The translations under genes and the position numbers were made by a program. Under the pieces are notes generated by a model. The model worked only from the letters and a program-made list of their open reading frames with translations. It was not told the origin of the DNA and searched no databases. DNA of 64,000 bases from Flavobacteriales bacterium 34_180_T64 (GTDB taxonomy: Bacteria; Bacteroidota; Bacteroidia; Flavobacteriales; Flavobacteriaceae). The stretch's first letter is position 1. Every line of letters starts with the position of its first letter. This document shows positions 51,522 through 61,451 of this stretch, piece by piece. The DNA is taken from the NCBI GenBank assembly GCA_002162765.1, contig MAAR01000004.1:248001-312000 (forward strand), in the 5' to 3' direction.

Positions 51522-53087
51522 TTAATTTTCGTCAGCTAATTCAAAGCCTTCAGCTTCATTGTAATGCATTTCAACTTCATTATCCTCTGCTCCATGCGTT
51601 AAACGTTTAAGTGGTTTAAGCAGTGCGATTACTAATAATCCGAAAATTACTGTAAATATTACAATTCCTGCAAAAATAGTGTATTCACCAAAAGCTTCAG
51701 ATTTCTCCCCCAAAATCCCAGCAACTTTACCTCCAAGACCAGTAGCGGCAAAATACAATCCCATCATTAAGGATGCATATTTCACAGGAGCCAATTTTGT
51801 TACAAACGATAAAGACACAGGAGAAGAGCATAATTCTCCAATAGTATGAAATAAATAAGCTAATACTAGCCATTGCATTCCCGAACTTCCATTTGCTTCA
51901 AACTCTTTAACTGCAAAAATCATAAACACAAAGCCTAAGCCCATTATAATTGTTCCTGTAGCCATTTTAAATAATGATGACGCTTCTTTATTTTTCAATT
52001 TACGTTTAGCCCAAATATTAGCCACCCAAACCGCAAGTAATATAATAAATCCAGCATTTAACCCCTGAAACATTGGTGTTGGAACTAGCCAGCCAAATAG
52101 CATTCTGTCTGTTTTTTGTTCAGTGTAAACATTCATCAATCCACCAGCTTGTTCAAAAGCACCCCAAAACACAATAACTAATAAAAAAGAGAGCAGCAAT
52201 ACTAAAAAACGATCCCTCATAATTTGATTTTCTAAACTTTTATAAATCATCATCAGTAACCCTATAACAATAGATAAAAAGATAAAAAGAGCTCCATAAC
52301 CCCAATGATCAACACCTTCAAATGTAAAACCAGCGTATAGCGATAATGCTAATAATACTATTAGGATGACTAGTTGAATAGGAGATTTAAAAATATTTGA
52401 GAATAGCTTAATTAAAGATACATCATTTTTCTTTTCTTCAACTGTAGGTTTATTTCCAACATGTGTAATATATTTTTGTCCATAAACATATACCATTAAA
52501 CCAAATAACATCGCTATTCCAGCCATACCAAAACCAGCATGCCAACCCCATTTCGCAACCACAAGTCCAATAAAAGTTGTAGCCAATAATGAGCCTAAGT
52601 TAATCCCGATATAAAAGATACTAAATCCTTTATCTCGTCTTATATCTCCTTTTTTATAAAGGCCTCCAACCATTGTTGAAATATTAGGTTTTAAACACCC
52701 AACTCCCAAAATAATTAAACCTAAACCAGTAAAGAATGCCCAATCAGCTTCAATTGCTAAAGTACCATGCCCTAAACACAAAATAACTGCGCCTAGCATG
52801 ACTGTTTTTCTCTGACCCAAGACTTTATCAGCTAAAATACCTCCTGGAATTGATATCACATAAACCAACATTACGTACCAACCATATAGTTGATAAGCTT
52901 CAAGTTTTGACCAACCTAGACCTGGTCCATCTGCATGACCTGCTTGAGCAATCATATAAATAACCAATAATGCACGCATACCATAATAAGAAAAACGTTC
53001 CCACATTTCAGTAAAAAATAGAACATAAAGTCCTACTGGATGTCCCCAAAGTTCTTTTTGATTTGGTTGTAATGTTGTAGTTGACAT
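51522..53087 (-). CDS. POT family peptide transporter (521 residues)
   Basis: A second POT/PTR2 transporter with the same signatures: EMWERFSYYGMRALLVIY (about 27-44), GVGCLKPNISTMVGGLYKKG (about 126-145) and RDKGFSIFYIGINLGSLL (about 149-166). The C-terminal tail is acidic. It is shorter than its neighbour, mainly because it lacks the long central loop. Tandem copies suggest a duplication followed by divergence in substrate preference, which is inference. It is upstream of the 596-residue gene on the same strand. Confidence 0.93.
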   Translation of the reverse strand: MSTTTLQPNQKELWGHPVGLYVLFFTEMWERFSYYGMRALLVIYMIAQAGHADGPGLGWSKLEAYQLYGWYVMLVYVISIPGGILADKVLGQRKTVMLGAVILCLGHGTLAIEADWAFFTGLGLIILGVGCLKPNISTMVGGLYKKGDIRRDKGFSIFYIGINLGSLLATTFIGLVVAKWGWHAGFGMAGIAMLFGLMVYVYGQKYITHVGNKPTVEEKKNDVSLIKLFSNIFKSPIQLVILIVLLALSLYAGFTFEGVDHWGYGALFIFLSIVIGLLMMIYKSLENQIMRDRFLVLLLSFLLVIVFWGAFEQAGGLMNVYTEQKTDRMLFGWLVPTPMFQGLNAGFIILLAVWVANIWAKRKLKNKEASSLFKMATGTIIMGLGFVFMIFAVKEFEANGSSGMQWLVLAYLFHTIGELCSSPVSLSFVTKLAPVKYASLMMGLYFAATGLGGKVAGILGEKSEAFGEYTIFAGIVIFTVIFGLLVIALLKPLKRLTHGAEDNEVEMHYNEAEGFELADEN

Positions 53088-53292
53088 AAAATTTAGTATT
53101 AGTTAGTATTTATTTTTTTATAATAATCTTGTTTTGCACAAGACTTATGTTAAGCGTAACTTTGATAAGAATAAAAGCTGATTTTTAGACAAAATTATGC
53201 CAAGTTTACTAAAAAAAATGCAAAAAACCGTAACTATTAACAGTTAAATACGCAATATTGAACAAGACCAAAATATTTATGGTCAAGAATAG

Positions 53293-53300
53293 TATCTTTG
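53293..53300 (+). promoter_or_regulatory. -7 promoter element of the HMG-CoA reductase operon
   Basis: TATCTTTG matches TAnnTTTG, 19 bases before the ATG at 53320. No -33 TTG is seen at good spacing. Confidence 0.5.
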
Positions 53301-53319
53301 CAACCTTAAATTCAAGCAG

Positions 53320-54642
53320 ATGACCAAAACTATTAGTGGATTTTCAAAACTCTCGAAATCGAAAAAAATCGATTGGATTGTCAACACCTACTTTTCCAAC
53401 AAAGAGGCCGCTAAAAGTGTTTTAGAACAATATTGGAATTCCAATGACAACCTGCAACAACTTCATGATGAATTCATTGAGAACACAATTACCAACTACT
53501 ATTTACCTTTAGGAGTCGCGCCAAATTTTTTAATCAATGGGAAATCTTACACTATCCCAATGGCTATTGAAGAGAGTTCTGTTGTAGCTGCGGCCAGTAA
53601 AGCCGCGAAGTTTTGGTATGATAGAGGCGGATTTAAAGCAGAAGTACTTTCGACAACAAAAATTGGACAAGTTCATTTTATGTTTCATGGGAATTTAGAA
53701 AAACTACAACTGTTTTTTAATTCCGTGAAAGATAAACTTATTACTGAAGCAAAGCCAATCACAAAAAGTATGGAACAGCGTGGTGGTGGTGTTTTAGCTA
53801 TCGAATTGCGAAATAAAACAAACGCGATAGACAACTATTACCAATTACATGTTTCATTTGAGACGCTTGACGCAATGGGCGCTAATTTTATTAATTCCTG
53901 CTTAGAACAATTTGCTAAAACCTTTAAAGCTGAAGCGCAATTATTTGAATTGTTCTCAGAAGATGAAAAAAACATAGAGATTATAATGAGTATATTATCC
54001 AATTATGTTCCTGATTGTCTTGTGAGGGCAGAAGTAAGCTGTAATATTGAGGATTTAACAGAAGATAAAACAATATCAGCGACTGACTTTGCAAATACAT
54101 TTATTCAAGCTGTTAAAATTGCGGAGGTTGAACCCTATAGAGCAGTAACACATAATAAAGGTATTATGAACGGAATAGATGCCGTTGTTTTGGCTACGGG
54201 AAATGATTTTAGAGCTGTTGAAGCTGGTGTTCATGCCTACGCTTCTAGAAACGGAAGTTATAGTAGTTTGACACATGCTTCTCTTGAAAATGGTGTCTTT
54301 AGATTTTGGATGGAAATTCCTTTAGCACTTGGAACAGTTGGCGGATTAACGAATTTACATCCATTAGTGAAATTAGCGCTCGAATTATTGGATAAACCTT
54401 CAGCGAAAGAACTAATGCAAATTGTTGCTGTTGCTGGATTGGCTCAAAATTTTGCAGCACTTCGATCCTTAACTACCACTGGAATTCAAGAGGGTCATAT
54501 GAAAATGCATTTGATGAATATCTTAAATCTATTAGATGCAAATGCTGATGAAAAAATAAAGCTTACAGAACATTTTAAAACGCATAGCGTTTCACATTCT
54601 ACGGTTTCTGAAGCACTTCAATCATTAAGATCAAAAAATTAA
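53320..54642 (+). CDS. Hydroxymethylglutaryl-CoA reductase, class II
   Basis: A 440-residue HMG-CoA reductase of the bacterial (class II, P. mevalonii-like) type, usually named degradative. Signatures are SGFSKLSKSKKIDWIV (6-21), MAIEESSVVAAASKAAKFW (about 81-99, with the catalytic Glu), LETLDAMGANFINSCLEQF-like residues with Asp near 188, HNKGIMNGIDAVVLATGND (about 275-293, with Lys and Asp) and a His near the C-terminus (KTHSVSHS). In Flavobacteriaceae this enzyme makes mevalonate for isoprenoids, as the GHMP kinase two bases downstream supports. Confidence 0.94.
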   Translation: MTKTISGFSKLSKSKKIDWIVNTYFSNKEAAKSVLEQYWNSNDNLQQLHDEFIENTITNYYLPLGVAPNFLINGKSYTIPMAIEESSVVAAASKAAKFWYDRGGFKAEVLSTTKIGQVHFMFHGNLEKLQLFFNSVKDKLITEAKPITKSMEQRGGGVLAIELRNKTNAIDNYYQLHVSFETLDAMGANFINSCLEQFAKTFKAEAQLFELFSEDEKNIEIIMSILSNYVPDCLVRAEVSCNIEDLTEDKTISATDFANTFIQAVKIAEVEPYRAVTHNKGIMNGIDAVVLATGNDFRAVEAGVHAYASRNGSYSSLTHASLENGVFRFWMEIPLALGTVGGLTNLHPLVKLALELLDKPSAKELMQIVAVAGLAQNFAALRSLTTTGIQEGHMKMHLMNILNLLDANADEKIKLTEHFKTHSVSHSTVSEALQSLRSKN

Positions 54643-54644
54643 TT

Positions 54645-55559
54645 GTGAAAGCATATTTCAGTCACGGGAAATTATTAATTACAGGAGAATATGTAGTTCT
54701 AGATGGTGCTATAGCGTTAGCAATCCCAACAAAATTTGGACAATCATTAACTGTTGAGAGCATACTAGAACCTAAAATAATTTGGCAAAGTCTAGATGAA
54801 AAAGGGCAAGTTTGGTTTGAGGATGAATTTTTCTTCAATCAAAGTGGTGCTATTCTGTCACAAACAACACATGTTGAAACCTCTCAGCGGCTTATTCAAA
54901 TTTTAGAAACTGCAAGACAGCTCAATCCAGAATTTTTAATGCCTCAATCTGGCGTAAAAGTGATAACTAAATTAGACTTTCCAATTGATTGGGGATTAGG
55001 AACTTCTTCATCATTAATAAACAATATTGCAAACTGGGCAGAGATAGATGCCTATACGTTATTAGATAAAACATTTGGTGGTAGTGGTTATGATATAGCC
55101 ATAGCTCAAAAAAACAGTGCTTTAACCTATCAAATTATTAATCATTCTAGAACGATTAAATGCATTCCTTTTGAACCGACGTTTAAAGATTGTATTTATT
55201 TCGTTCATCTGAATAAAAAACAAAATAGCCGGGATGGTATTTCAAAATATAGAACAAACGATTCTGCCCTTACAAATCAGATTTCTAAAATTAACGCAAT
55301 CACATCTAAGATACTCAATTTCTATTCATTATCTGAGTTTGAATTATTGATTGAACAACATGAAACTATCATTTCCAAGCTTCTTAATCAAAAACCTATA
55401 AAGGACATTCTGTTTAATGACTTTGAGGGTAGCATTAAGAGCCTTGGTGCTTGGGGAGGTGATTTTATATTAGTGACCTCAAAACACAACCCTACAGCCT
55501 ATTTTAATAGTAAAGGGTATACTACTGTTATTTCCTTTAACGACATGATCTATTACTAA
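54645..55559 (+). CDS. GHMP kinase, probably mevalonate-pathway kinase
   Basis: A 304-residue GHMP-superfamily kinase. The N-terminal motif is GKLLITGEYVVLDGAIALAI (8-27), the ATP loop is PIDWGLGTSSSLINN (about 111-125) and the C-terminal glycine motif is GAWGGDFILVTS (about 269-280). The GSGYDIAIAQ near 146 is like mevalonate and phosphomevalonate kinases. Which phosphorylation it performs is not decided by sequence. The start is a GTG, two bases after the HMG-CoA reductase stop, so the two are one operon. A strong terminator follows. Confidence 0.85.
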   Translation: MKAYFSHGKLLITGEYVVLDGAIALAIPTKFGQSLTVESILEPKIIWQSLDEKGQVWFEDEFFFNQSGAILSQTTHVETSQRLIQILETARQLNPEFLMPQSGVKVITKLDFPIDWGLGTSSSLINNIANWAEIDAYTLLDKTFGGSGYDIAIAQKNSALTYQIINHSRTIKCIPFEPTFKDCIYFVHLNKKQNSRDGISKYRTNDSALTNQISKINAITSKILNFYSLSEFELLIEQHETIISKLLNQKPIKDILFNDFEGSIKSLGAWGGDFILVTSKHNPTAYFNSKGYTTVISFNDMIYY

Positions 55560-55590
55560 AAAAAGCCTCACAATTGTGAGGCTTTTTTTT
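55558..55590. terminator. Bidirectional terminator between GHMP kinase and ppiD-like gene
   Basis: Perfect palindrome with stem AAGCCTCACAA / TTGTGAGGCTT, flanked by A and T runs, between convergent genes. Confidence 0.9.
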
Positions 55591-55613
55591 TATTATGATT
55601 TGCTAAATAATTA

Positions 55614-57776
55614 CTAGTAAAAATTAGCTCTATTATCTTCAATATCTGCAGCAGCTTTAAGTGCATTATACACTTTTGAAAGCACGGCATTCGTTCGAGT
55701 AGCACTTAAACGGTTCGCAATTGGCTGGTAATTTTCCAATTTTGTTGCCGTATTAACTTTAGTTACTTGCACCATGAATACGCCTTTATTTCCATCAATT
55801 AATTTTGAGTTTTCACCTTCTTTCAATCCAAATGCGGCACCAACCACCATAGGTTCTTTTCCCGCACCAACTAAAGTTGGGTTTTTCATATTTACTGCAG
55901 AAGCTTTATTAGCTAAAACACTTTGATTTTTAGCTATTTCATCTACAGTTGATGCTGAAATTTTCGCTCTTATTAATTTAGCTTTCTTCTCTTTAATGAT
56001 TTCGGCATTAGCCGTAGCTGAAGCACTTTCAACACTCATTAAACCAGCCTTATTAATCTTTACTAACTGAACAACAGCATAACCTCCACCTGGAATTGTA
56101 AAACGTTTAAAATCGCCTGCTTTAGTTCCTTTTTCATAAGCCCAACGTACAATTGTACGTTGATTTCCTAAACCTGGAATACTTTCGTCTAACACTTTAA
56201 TACCATTAACAGGCTTAAGGTTGTATTCGTTTTCCGTTGCCGCTTCTTTAAATCCTTTATCTTTACTAGCAAGTTCAAATTTGGAAGTTGTATTAAATAT
56301 AGCGTTACTTGTATTATCTGAAGGTTCAATTTTTTGAGCTAGAGTTGCAATTTTAATCGCTTTCTTCTCATTTTTCTGTCCTAAAATTTCAATAACGTGA
56401 AATCCAAATACTGTTTTTACAACTTCGATATCTCCCACATTTTTTTCAAATTCAAAGTCGTTAAATGGCTTCACCATTGTTCCATATCCATGAAAATCAT
56501 ATTCACCTCCTTTAGCAACACTTCCTGCATCAGAAGATAAGGCTGTTACTAATTCTGGAAATTTAGATGCATCTGCTTTCACAAGAGCTGCAACACTATC
56601 AGCAATAATTTTTGCTTCTTCAACTGTGCTCGTCACATCTGGTTTAGCACTACTAGCACCGAGGTGCGGAATTAATATATGTCTAACTTTTACTGAATCT
56701 GGCATTTGCTTTTCAGCAACTACTTTAGTGATTTTATAAAATCCATTGTCCTTATATGGTCCAAAAACCTGACCAACAGCTAAAGGATAAATGCTATCTT
56801 GAACAGCTTGAGGTAAACCAGATTTAAACACAAAGTTATCATTAAACTTAAGATCAGAATTCGCAGCCAAATAACCGTCATGGTCTGTGGTATCTTTAAA
56901 TCCTAATTCCGTTTCGTCTACTGCAGTTGTTGTAGTATTATCGGGAGTACCATTTAACAATTTCAATAAGTCATTTTGAATATTAGTTTCATCTTCAAGC
57001 GATGCAACTTCTAAAAACTCAACAAATGCAATATCTCTTGAAGCCTCAACTTCATATTTACTTTTATGAGCATTAATATAATTAGAGACATCTGATTTAG
57101 TAACTTCAACTAAGCTATCTGGAATTGAAGTAAAAGGCACATTCACAAACTTTAAGTCTACCGTTTCATTCTCCAATAAATAATCCACTTCTGCTTCGGC
57201 AAGTGTTACATTTACACCAGCCTTAATCATATTGTAATAGGTTTGCTCTTGTGCACCAACAGCAATTGACTTTTCGTTATTAACCCATTCGTTATAATTT
57301 ATTTGAAACGTTCCAAGTGGTGCTCTATTTTGAGCATCGCCACGAATAGCCTTTAAATTTGCAATAAATTCATTTAATTTATTTTCATCAAAAACACCAT
57401 CTGCATTTTGAAACTCAGCATAACTTGAAAAACTTGTTTTCAACAGTTCTCTCATTTGATCCTGTTCAACAGATAATCCTAATTCATCAAACTGACCATT
57501 CATTATCGCTTTTCTAACTTCCTGATCATAAACTCTATTCATTGCTTGAGTAGAGGACGCATTAGGTCCTTGTGAACGTTGCGCATTTTCAACTCTAGTC
57601 ATAAAGTCTTCTCTATTAATATCTGTACCATTAACTGTTGCGACCACATCTTGTGAACCACTGGTTAATGCATCGCTATTTCTGAACAAATCAGATAATA
57701 CGAATGAGAATAATGCTAACGCAATAATAAGTATTAAAAAAAGTGAACGTTGTCTAATTTTATTTAAAACTGCCAT
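55614..57776 (-). CDS. PpiD/SurA-like periplasmic peptidyl-prolyl isomerase
   Basis: A 720-residue foldase. One N-terminal helix (about 10-30, LFLILIIALALFSFVLSDLF) anchors it in the inner membrane. A SurA-N-type chaperone region follows (about 35-340). A parvulin domain spans about 345-465: VKVRHILIPHL at its start, SKFPELVTALSSDAGSVAKGG, and FGFHVIEILGQK at its end. The C-terminal chaperone part completes the PpiD layout. It helps outer-membrane proteins fold. It is the last gene of the coaX-lptC operon, 97 bases after the CNNM gene. Confidence 0.92.
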   Translation of the reverse strand: MAVLNKIRQRSLFLILIIALALFSFVLSDLFRNSDALTSGSQDVVATVNGTDINREDFMTRVENAQRSQGPNASSTQAMNRVYDQEVRKAIMNGQFDELGLSVEQDQMRELLKTSFSSYAEFQNADGVFDENKLNEFIANLKAIRGDAQNRAPLGTFQINYNEWVNNEKSIAVGAQEQTYYNMIKAGVNVTLAEAEVDYLLENETVDLKFVNVPFTSIPDSLVEVTKSDVSNYINAHKSKYEVEASRDIAFVEFLEVASLEDETNIQNDLLKLLNGTPDNTTTTAVDETELGFKDTTDHDGYLAANSDLKFNDNFVFKSGLPQAVQDSIYPLAVGQVFGPYKDNGFYKITKVVAEKQMPDSVKVRHILIPHLGASSAKPDVTSTVEEAKIIADSVAALVKADASKFPELVTALSSDAGSVAKGGEYDFHGYGTMVKPFNDFEFEKNVGDIEVVKTVFGFHVIEILGQKNEKKAIKIATLAQKIEPSDNTSNAIFNTTSKFELASKDKGFKEAATENEYNLKPVNGIKVLDESIPGLGNQRTIVRWAYEKGTKAGDFKRFTIPGGGYAVVQLVKINKAGLMSVESASATANAEIIKEKKAKLIRAKISASTVDEIAKNQSVLANKASAVNMKNPTLVGAGKEPMVVGAAFGLKEGENSKLIDGNKGVFMVQVTKVNTATKLENYQPIANRLSATRTNAVLSKVYNALKAAADIEDNRANFY

Positions 57777-57873
57777 TTTATTGTATTTGTTTGTAAAATA
57801 TAAGTGGGCGAAAATACCATTTTCTATTAAATAATAAAAGCAGAAGAACAGATTTTATTCACTTTATAACGTT

Positions 57874-59163
57874 TTAATCTTCTTCAAGTATGCTAAGTGC
57901 CACGACATCAATTTTAGTAGAAGAAACCTCCACTATAGTAAACCTGTAATTTTGAATATTAACTTTGTCATTTGGTTGCGGTATTTCCTCTGTCTCATCT
58001 ACAATTAAACCGCCCAAAGTTTCATAATTCTCACCTTCTGGTAAATTCAATTTATAGGTTTCATTAATATAATCAACCTCTAAACGTGCTGAGAATTTAT
58101 AATGGCTGTCATCAATCTTTTCTTCTATGAGTTCTATTGTATCATGTTCATCCTCTATTTCACCAAAAAGCTCTTCTACGATATCTTCTATAGTCATAAT
58201 ACCTGACGTCCCTCCATATTCATCAATTACCACTGCCATACTTTTTCGTTTTTTCGTTAAGCTATTTAGCACATCTTTTACTAACATAGTTTCTGGAACA
58301 TAAACTACAGGCTTTGTTACGGATTTAATGGATATAGGTTTTTTAAATAATTCGAAAGAATGCACGTACCCCAAAATATCATCAATGGTTTCTTTATAAA
58401 CTAAAATTTTTGACAACCCTGTTGAAGTAAATAATGAATTTATATTTTTTATAGAATCATTAACTTCCACTGCAATAATTTCTGTTCGTGGCACCATCAC
58501 TTCTCTAGCCTTAACATCTGAGAATTCTAAGGCATTTTGAAATATTTGAATTTCACTATCGACTTCTTCATGTGCTTCGACCGATTCCATCTGCTCACTT
58601 ATATAATTACCCAAATCCACTTTGGTCATTGCCAATTCTACTTTGTCACCATCAGTTTTAAAAAACCGTTTGAGTATAAAATCTGAAATCCAAATCACAA
58701 AAGAAGAAATAAACCAAAATAGTATATAAAACACATAGGCTGGAAACGCAAATATTTTCAAAAACAGATTTGCATAGATTTGAAAAAAAACCTTTGGCAA
58801 AAACTCTGCAGTAATTAATATTACAATAGTAGAAATAATAGTTTGGGATAATAAACTCAAATCAACCAATAGATAATTAAGAACTCCATATTGAGTAGGG
58901 AGTATCGATTGAAACCAATTCATCAACACATCACCCATTAAAAACCCATATACTACTAAGGCAATATTGTTACCAATGAGCATGGTCGCAATAAATTTAG
59001 AAGGCTTAGCAGTTAATTTTCTTAGAATTTTAGACAGAAAGAATTCTTGCTTTTTCTCGATTTCAATATATATCTTATTAGAAGACACATACGCAATTTC
59101 CATTCCTGAGAAAAAAGCTGAAAGTAAAAGTGAAATAACAATTATGATGACTGTAGAATCCAT
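57874..59163 (-). CDS. CNNM/CorC family membrane protein (hemolysin-like) with CBS domains
   Basis: A 429-residue protein. DUF21 membrane domain (about 1-180): LLLSAFFSGMEIAYVSSNK, then LIGNNIALVVYGFL. CBS pair (about 205-330): VKAREVMVPRTEIIAVEVND and KRKSMAVVIDEYGGTSGIMT. C-terminal CorC/HlyC domain (about 345-429): LNLPEGENYETLGGLIVDE. Such proteins act in magnesium or cobalt transport. GldE of flavobacterial gliding belongs to the same family, but gldE normally sits with ssb/mutY and gldD, which are absent here, so I do not call it GldE. Confidence 0.92.
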   Translation of the reverse strand: MDSTVIIIVISLLLSAFFSGMEIAYVSSNKIYIEIEKKQEFFLSKILRKLTAKPSKFIATMLIGNNIALVVYGFLMGDVLMNWFQSILPTQYGVLNYLLVDLSLLSQTIISTIVILITAEFLPKVFFQIYANLFLKIFAFPAYVFYILFWFISSFVIWISDFILKRFFKTDGDKVELAMTKVDLGNYISEQMESVEAHEEVDSEIQIFQNALEFSDVKAREVMVPRTEIIAVEVNDSIKNINSLFTSTGLSKILVYKETIDDILGYVHSFELFKKPISIKSVTKPVVYVPETMLVKDVLNSLTKKRKSMAVVIDEYGGTSGIMTIEDIVEELFGEIEDEHDTIELIEEKIDDSHYKFSARLEVDYINETYKLNLPEGENYETLGGLIVDETEEIPQPNDKVNIQNYRFTIVEVSSTKIDVVALSILEED

Positions 59164-59169
59164 AAAATC

Positions 59170-59358
59170 TTACTTACCTCTATCTTCGAATCGTTTTCTG
59201 AATTTTTTTCTAAAGAAAAACATAAAAATGGCTAAAGCTCCAAGTAACAGAGAAATATAAGAGCGATTAGAACCATCATTCCAATTCGAAATCGCATCAT
59301 AAATAAATAACACCGCAAAAATTAAATATATGTACTGAAAAAACTGAAGTATCTTCAT
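59170..59358 (-). CDS. Small membrane protein of the lptC operon, unknown function
   Basis: A 62-residue protein with two hydrophobic segments (about 5-22 and 32-51) separated by a polar loop with NWNDGSNRSY, and a very basic C-terminus (RKKFRKRFEDRGK), probably cytoplasmic. The gap to the CNNM gene is six bases, so co-translation is likely. I recognise no family. The position between lptC and a CNNM protein is the only functional hint. Confidence 0.7.
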   Translation of the reverse strand: MKILQFFQYIYLIFAVLFIYDAISNWNDGSNRSYISLLLGALAIFMFFFRKKFRKRFEDRGK

Positions 59359-59480
59359 TGAAGTAGATTTTAATTATACCACAAAGATAACGAATTATTT
59401 ATCTGTATGCATCTAATTTAGATGTAATGGTAACTTAGAACAACCTCAACCTGCTGTTCTTGATTTGAATTTAATTTGCA

Positions 59481-60053
59481 TTAAGGCGTTTCATCTAAAA
59501 ACACAAGACCGCTACCTTCCATAATTTCGAAGGTTTTAAAATTAGAATCAGAGTCAAACCCATTTCCATTTTGCCTGTTTCTTCCAAATTTTAAGGTCAC
59601 AGGCCGATTCGTAAATAGCCATTCCCTTTTTTGGTCATAATACAATTGCTCGGCATATAATGTGTCTTTATTATGAGTAGACAATACAACATTGCCTTGA
59701 AGATCGATGATATTGGTTTCACTATAATAAATGGCATAATCGGAAACAATTACACTCTTATTATTATCGTCATCAAAAACGATAAGATGAATACCATCGG
59801 GATATTCTGAATATGCAAAATCCCTATTCGAATAATCAAGCATTTTAGGGCTAATCAAATTAGCAATTACGCGACCTGTATCTGCAAGTTTTTCGGTGTA
59901 TTTTAAATTAATGTTTTCGGCAATTCCAATAGGTTCATTTTGTAGAACACCTATTTTCTGAACTTCCTTTAAATTGCTATTACATGAAAAAAACAAAGTC
60001 ACAGCAAATGCTATGACTAAGTTTTTAATTCTATATAAATTTTTTAATACCAT
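59481..60053 (-). CDS. lptC: LptC-like LPS export protein (lipoprotein-type signal)
   Basis: A 190-residue protein from the ATG at 60053. The hydrophobic N-terminal segment ends in LFFSC with Cys24, so it may be lipidated rather than merely membrane-anchored as in E. coli. The rest is a beta-jellyroll-like periplasmic domain with regularly spaced strands (YAIYYSETNIIDLQGNVVLS, TLYAEQLYYDQKREWLFTNR). LptC hands LPS from the inner-membrane LptBFG complex to LptA. The stop of the TPR gene overlaps its ATG by one base (TAATG). Confidence 0.88.
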   Translation of the reverse strand: MVLKNLYRIKNLVIAFAVTLFFSCNSNLKEVQKIGVLQNEPIGIAENINLKYTEKLADTGRVIANLISPKMLDYSNRDFAYSEYPDGIHLIVFDDDNNKSVIVSDYAIYYSETNIIDLQGNVVLSTHNKDTLYAEQLYYDQKREWLFTNRPVTLKFGRNRQNGNGFDSDSNFKTFEIMEGSGLVFLDETP

Positions 60054-61435
60054 TACAGACCAGGAACTGTTACACTCGCTCCAATCCAGCATCCAATTCT
60101 AATGGTTGTTTTTTGGCAATCGCAATTAAATATTTCACTTCTTTGCGGTGCTTTGGCTAAATAATTTGCTGCCGTTTGTGCAGCAGCTTTTTTTAAATTA
60201 GCATCTACATTCCCTGCTTTTTTAGCTTCTTTTGCAGCTAACCAAAATACAGCTCTTTTGTTAAAGTTTGTATCTCCGCAGCTATTTGCACTCGCGGCAT
60301 ACATTCCTGCAATAGATAAATATGGTCTTCCGTTAGAAGGGTTCAACTTTAAAGCTTCTCTGTAATAGCCTCTAGCTTGCCCATACTTCCCTTTTTTCTT
60401 AAGGATAGATCCAATTCTATTTGCTAGTTTTCCTTTCTTATAATTGTCACTTTCTAACTCAAAAGATTGCTTAAAGTATTCAATTGCCTCATTTAACTTA
60501 CCATCTTTTAATAATAATCCAGCAACAAAATATTTTGTGTCAGCAGATGGCGCTGTTTCATCATAAGCTTTTACTAGTTTAATATATAATGGATCATCTG
60601 TACATTCTTTATTGAACATTCTGCTTACTGCTCTTTTTAACCAAATTGCATCATTCTTAAACTCCTCAAAGTCTTTAGTGTACAATGGTATTAAGTTTTC
60701 ACAGTTAGCCAAAATCCCTAATTTAGTATCAATACTTCCTGAAATCTTATCGTAATTCTCTAAATAACTATTGTAAGACTTTTTATACTTTCCTTGTTTA
60801 GAAGTTAAGGTTTGACCAGCCTCTTCTTTTTTAACTAAAGCGTTCAATTTTTCCGTATAGTTTTTAATCTCGTTCTCAATTTTGTCTGAAACATCATCGT
60901 ATTTATTAAAAACGTTTTGAATCGGAAATTGACCAGAATTAAATAAATCAACTGCTAAAGAGAAATAGATATATAATCCTTTAGGACTTGTAAAACTTTC
61001 TAGATGTGTTTTATATAAATTATCGTATTCATTATAAACTTGTACATCAGATAATCCTAATTCTTTTCTATTATCGTATTTTAATTGAGTTTTATCTTGA
61101 AGCACATCTCCAGCTGAGTATTTACTTGGATAGTATTGCATAGCATCATCCCAAACTTTCATTAAATCATGAACATAATGAACCTGTTCTGCACCAGAGG
61201 TATTCTTAATTTTATGTTTCAGAATTCGTTCACCATATTGATAAATTGCTCTACTTAACTTAGGGCATTTATTTTTTAATTTCTTCCATGGTTCATATGC
61301 TTCGTCATATTTTTTGCTTTTAGCAGCATCAGAAAAAATAGTTAACCAAGTCATACATTCATCGTCTTGCTGCGCAAAACTCACATTCACACTTAAAAAC
61401 AGGGCCGCTATTATTAAAGTAATTTTCGTCTTCAT
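60053..61435 (-). CDS. Periplasmic TPR protein
   Basis: A 460-residue protein with a signal peptide (IIAALFLSVNVSFAQ). The C-terminal half has recognisable tetratricopeptide repeats, such as GKLNEAIEYFKQSFELESDN (about 312-331) and GKYGQARGYYREALKLNPSN (about 351-370), and it ends with several Cys (IFNCDCQKTT). The N-terminal half is helical and probably holds divergent repeats. TPRs bind proteins; the partner is unknown. It lies between a barrel protein and lptC in one operon, so an outer-membrane or LPS-related role is likely. Confidence 0.85.
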   Translation of the reverse strand: MKTKITLIIAALFLSVNVSFAQQDDECMTWLTIFSDAAKSKKYDEAYEPWKKLKNKCPKLSRAIYQYGERILKHKIKNTSGAEQVHYVHDLMKVWDDAMQYYPSKYSAGDVLQDKTQLKYDNRKELGLSDVQVYNEYDNLYKTHLESFTSPKGLYIYFSLAVDLFNSGQFPIQNVFNKYDDVSDKIENEIKNYTEKLNALVKKEEAGQTLTSKQGKYKKSYNSYLENYDKISGSIDTKLGILANCENLIPLYTKDFEEFKNDAIWLKRAVSRMFNKECTDDPLYIKLVKAYDETAPSADTKYFVAGLLLKDGKLNEAIEYFKQSFELESDNYKKGKLANRIGSILKKKGKYGQARGYYREALKLNPSNGRPYLSIAGMYAASANSCGDTNFNKRAVFWLAAKEAKKAGNVDANLKKAAAQTAANYLAKAPQRSEIFNCDCQKTTIRIGCWIGASVTVPGL

Positions 61436-61451
61436 ATTAATTAATTTACCG

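Noticed and set aside
57874-59163. Assignment of the CNNM-type protein as gliding protein GldE
   Set aside because: Same family, but no gldD, ssb or mutY neighbours; the context is an LPS/outer-membrane operon.
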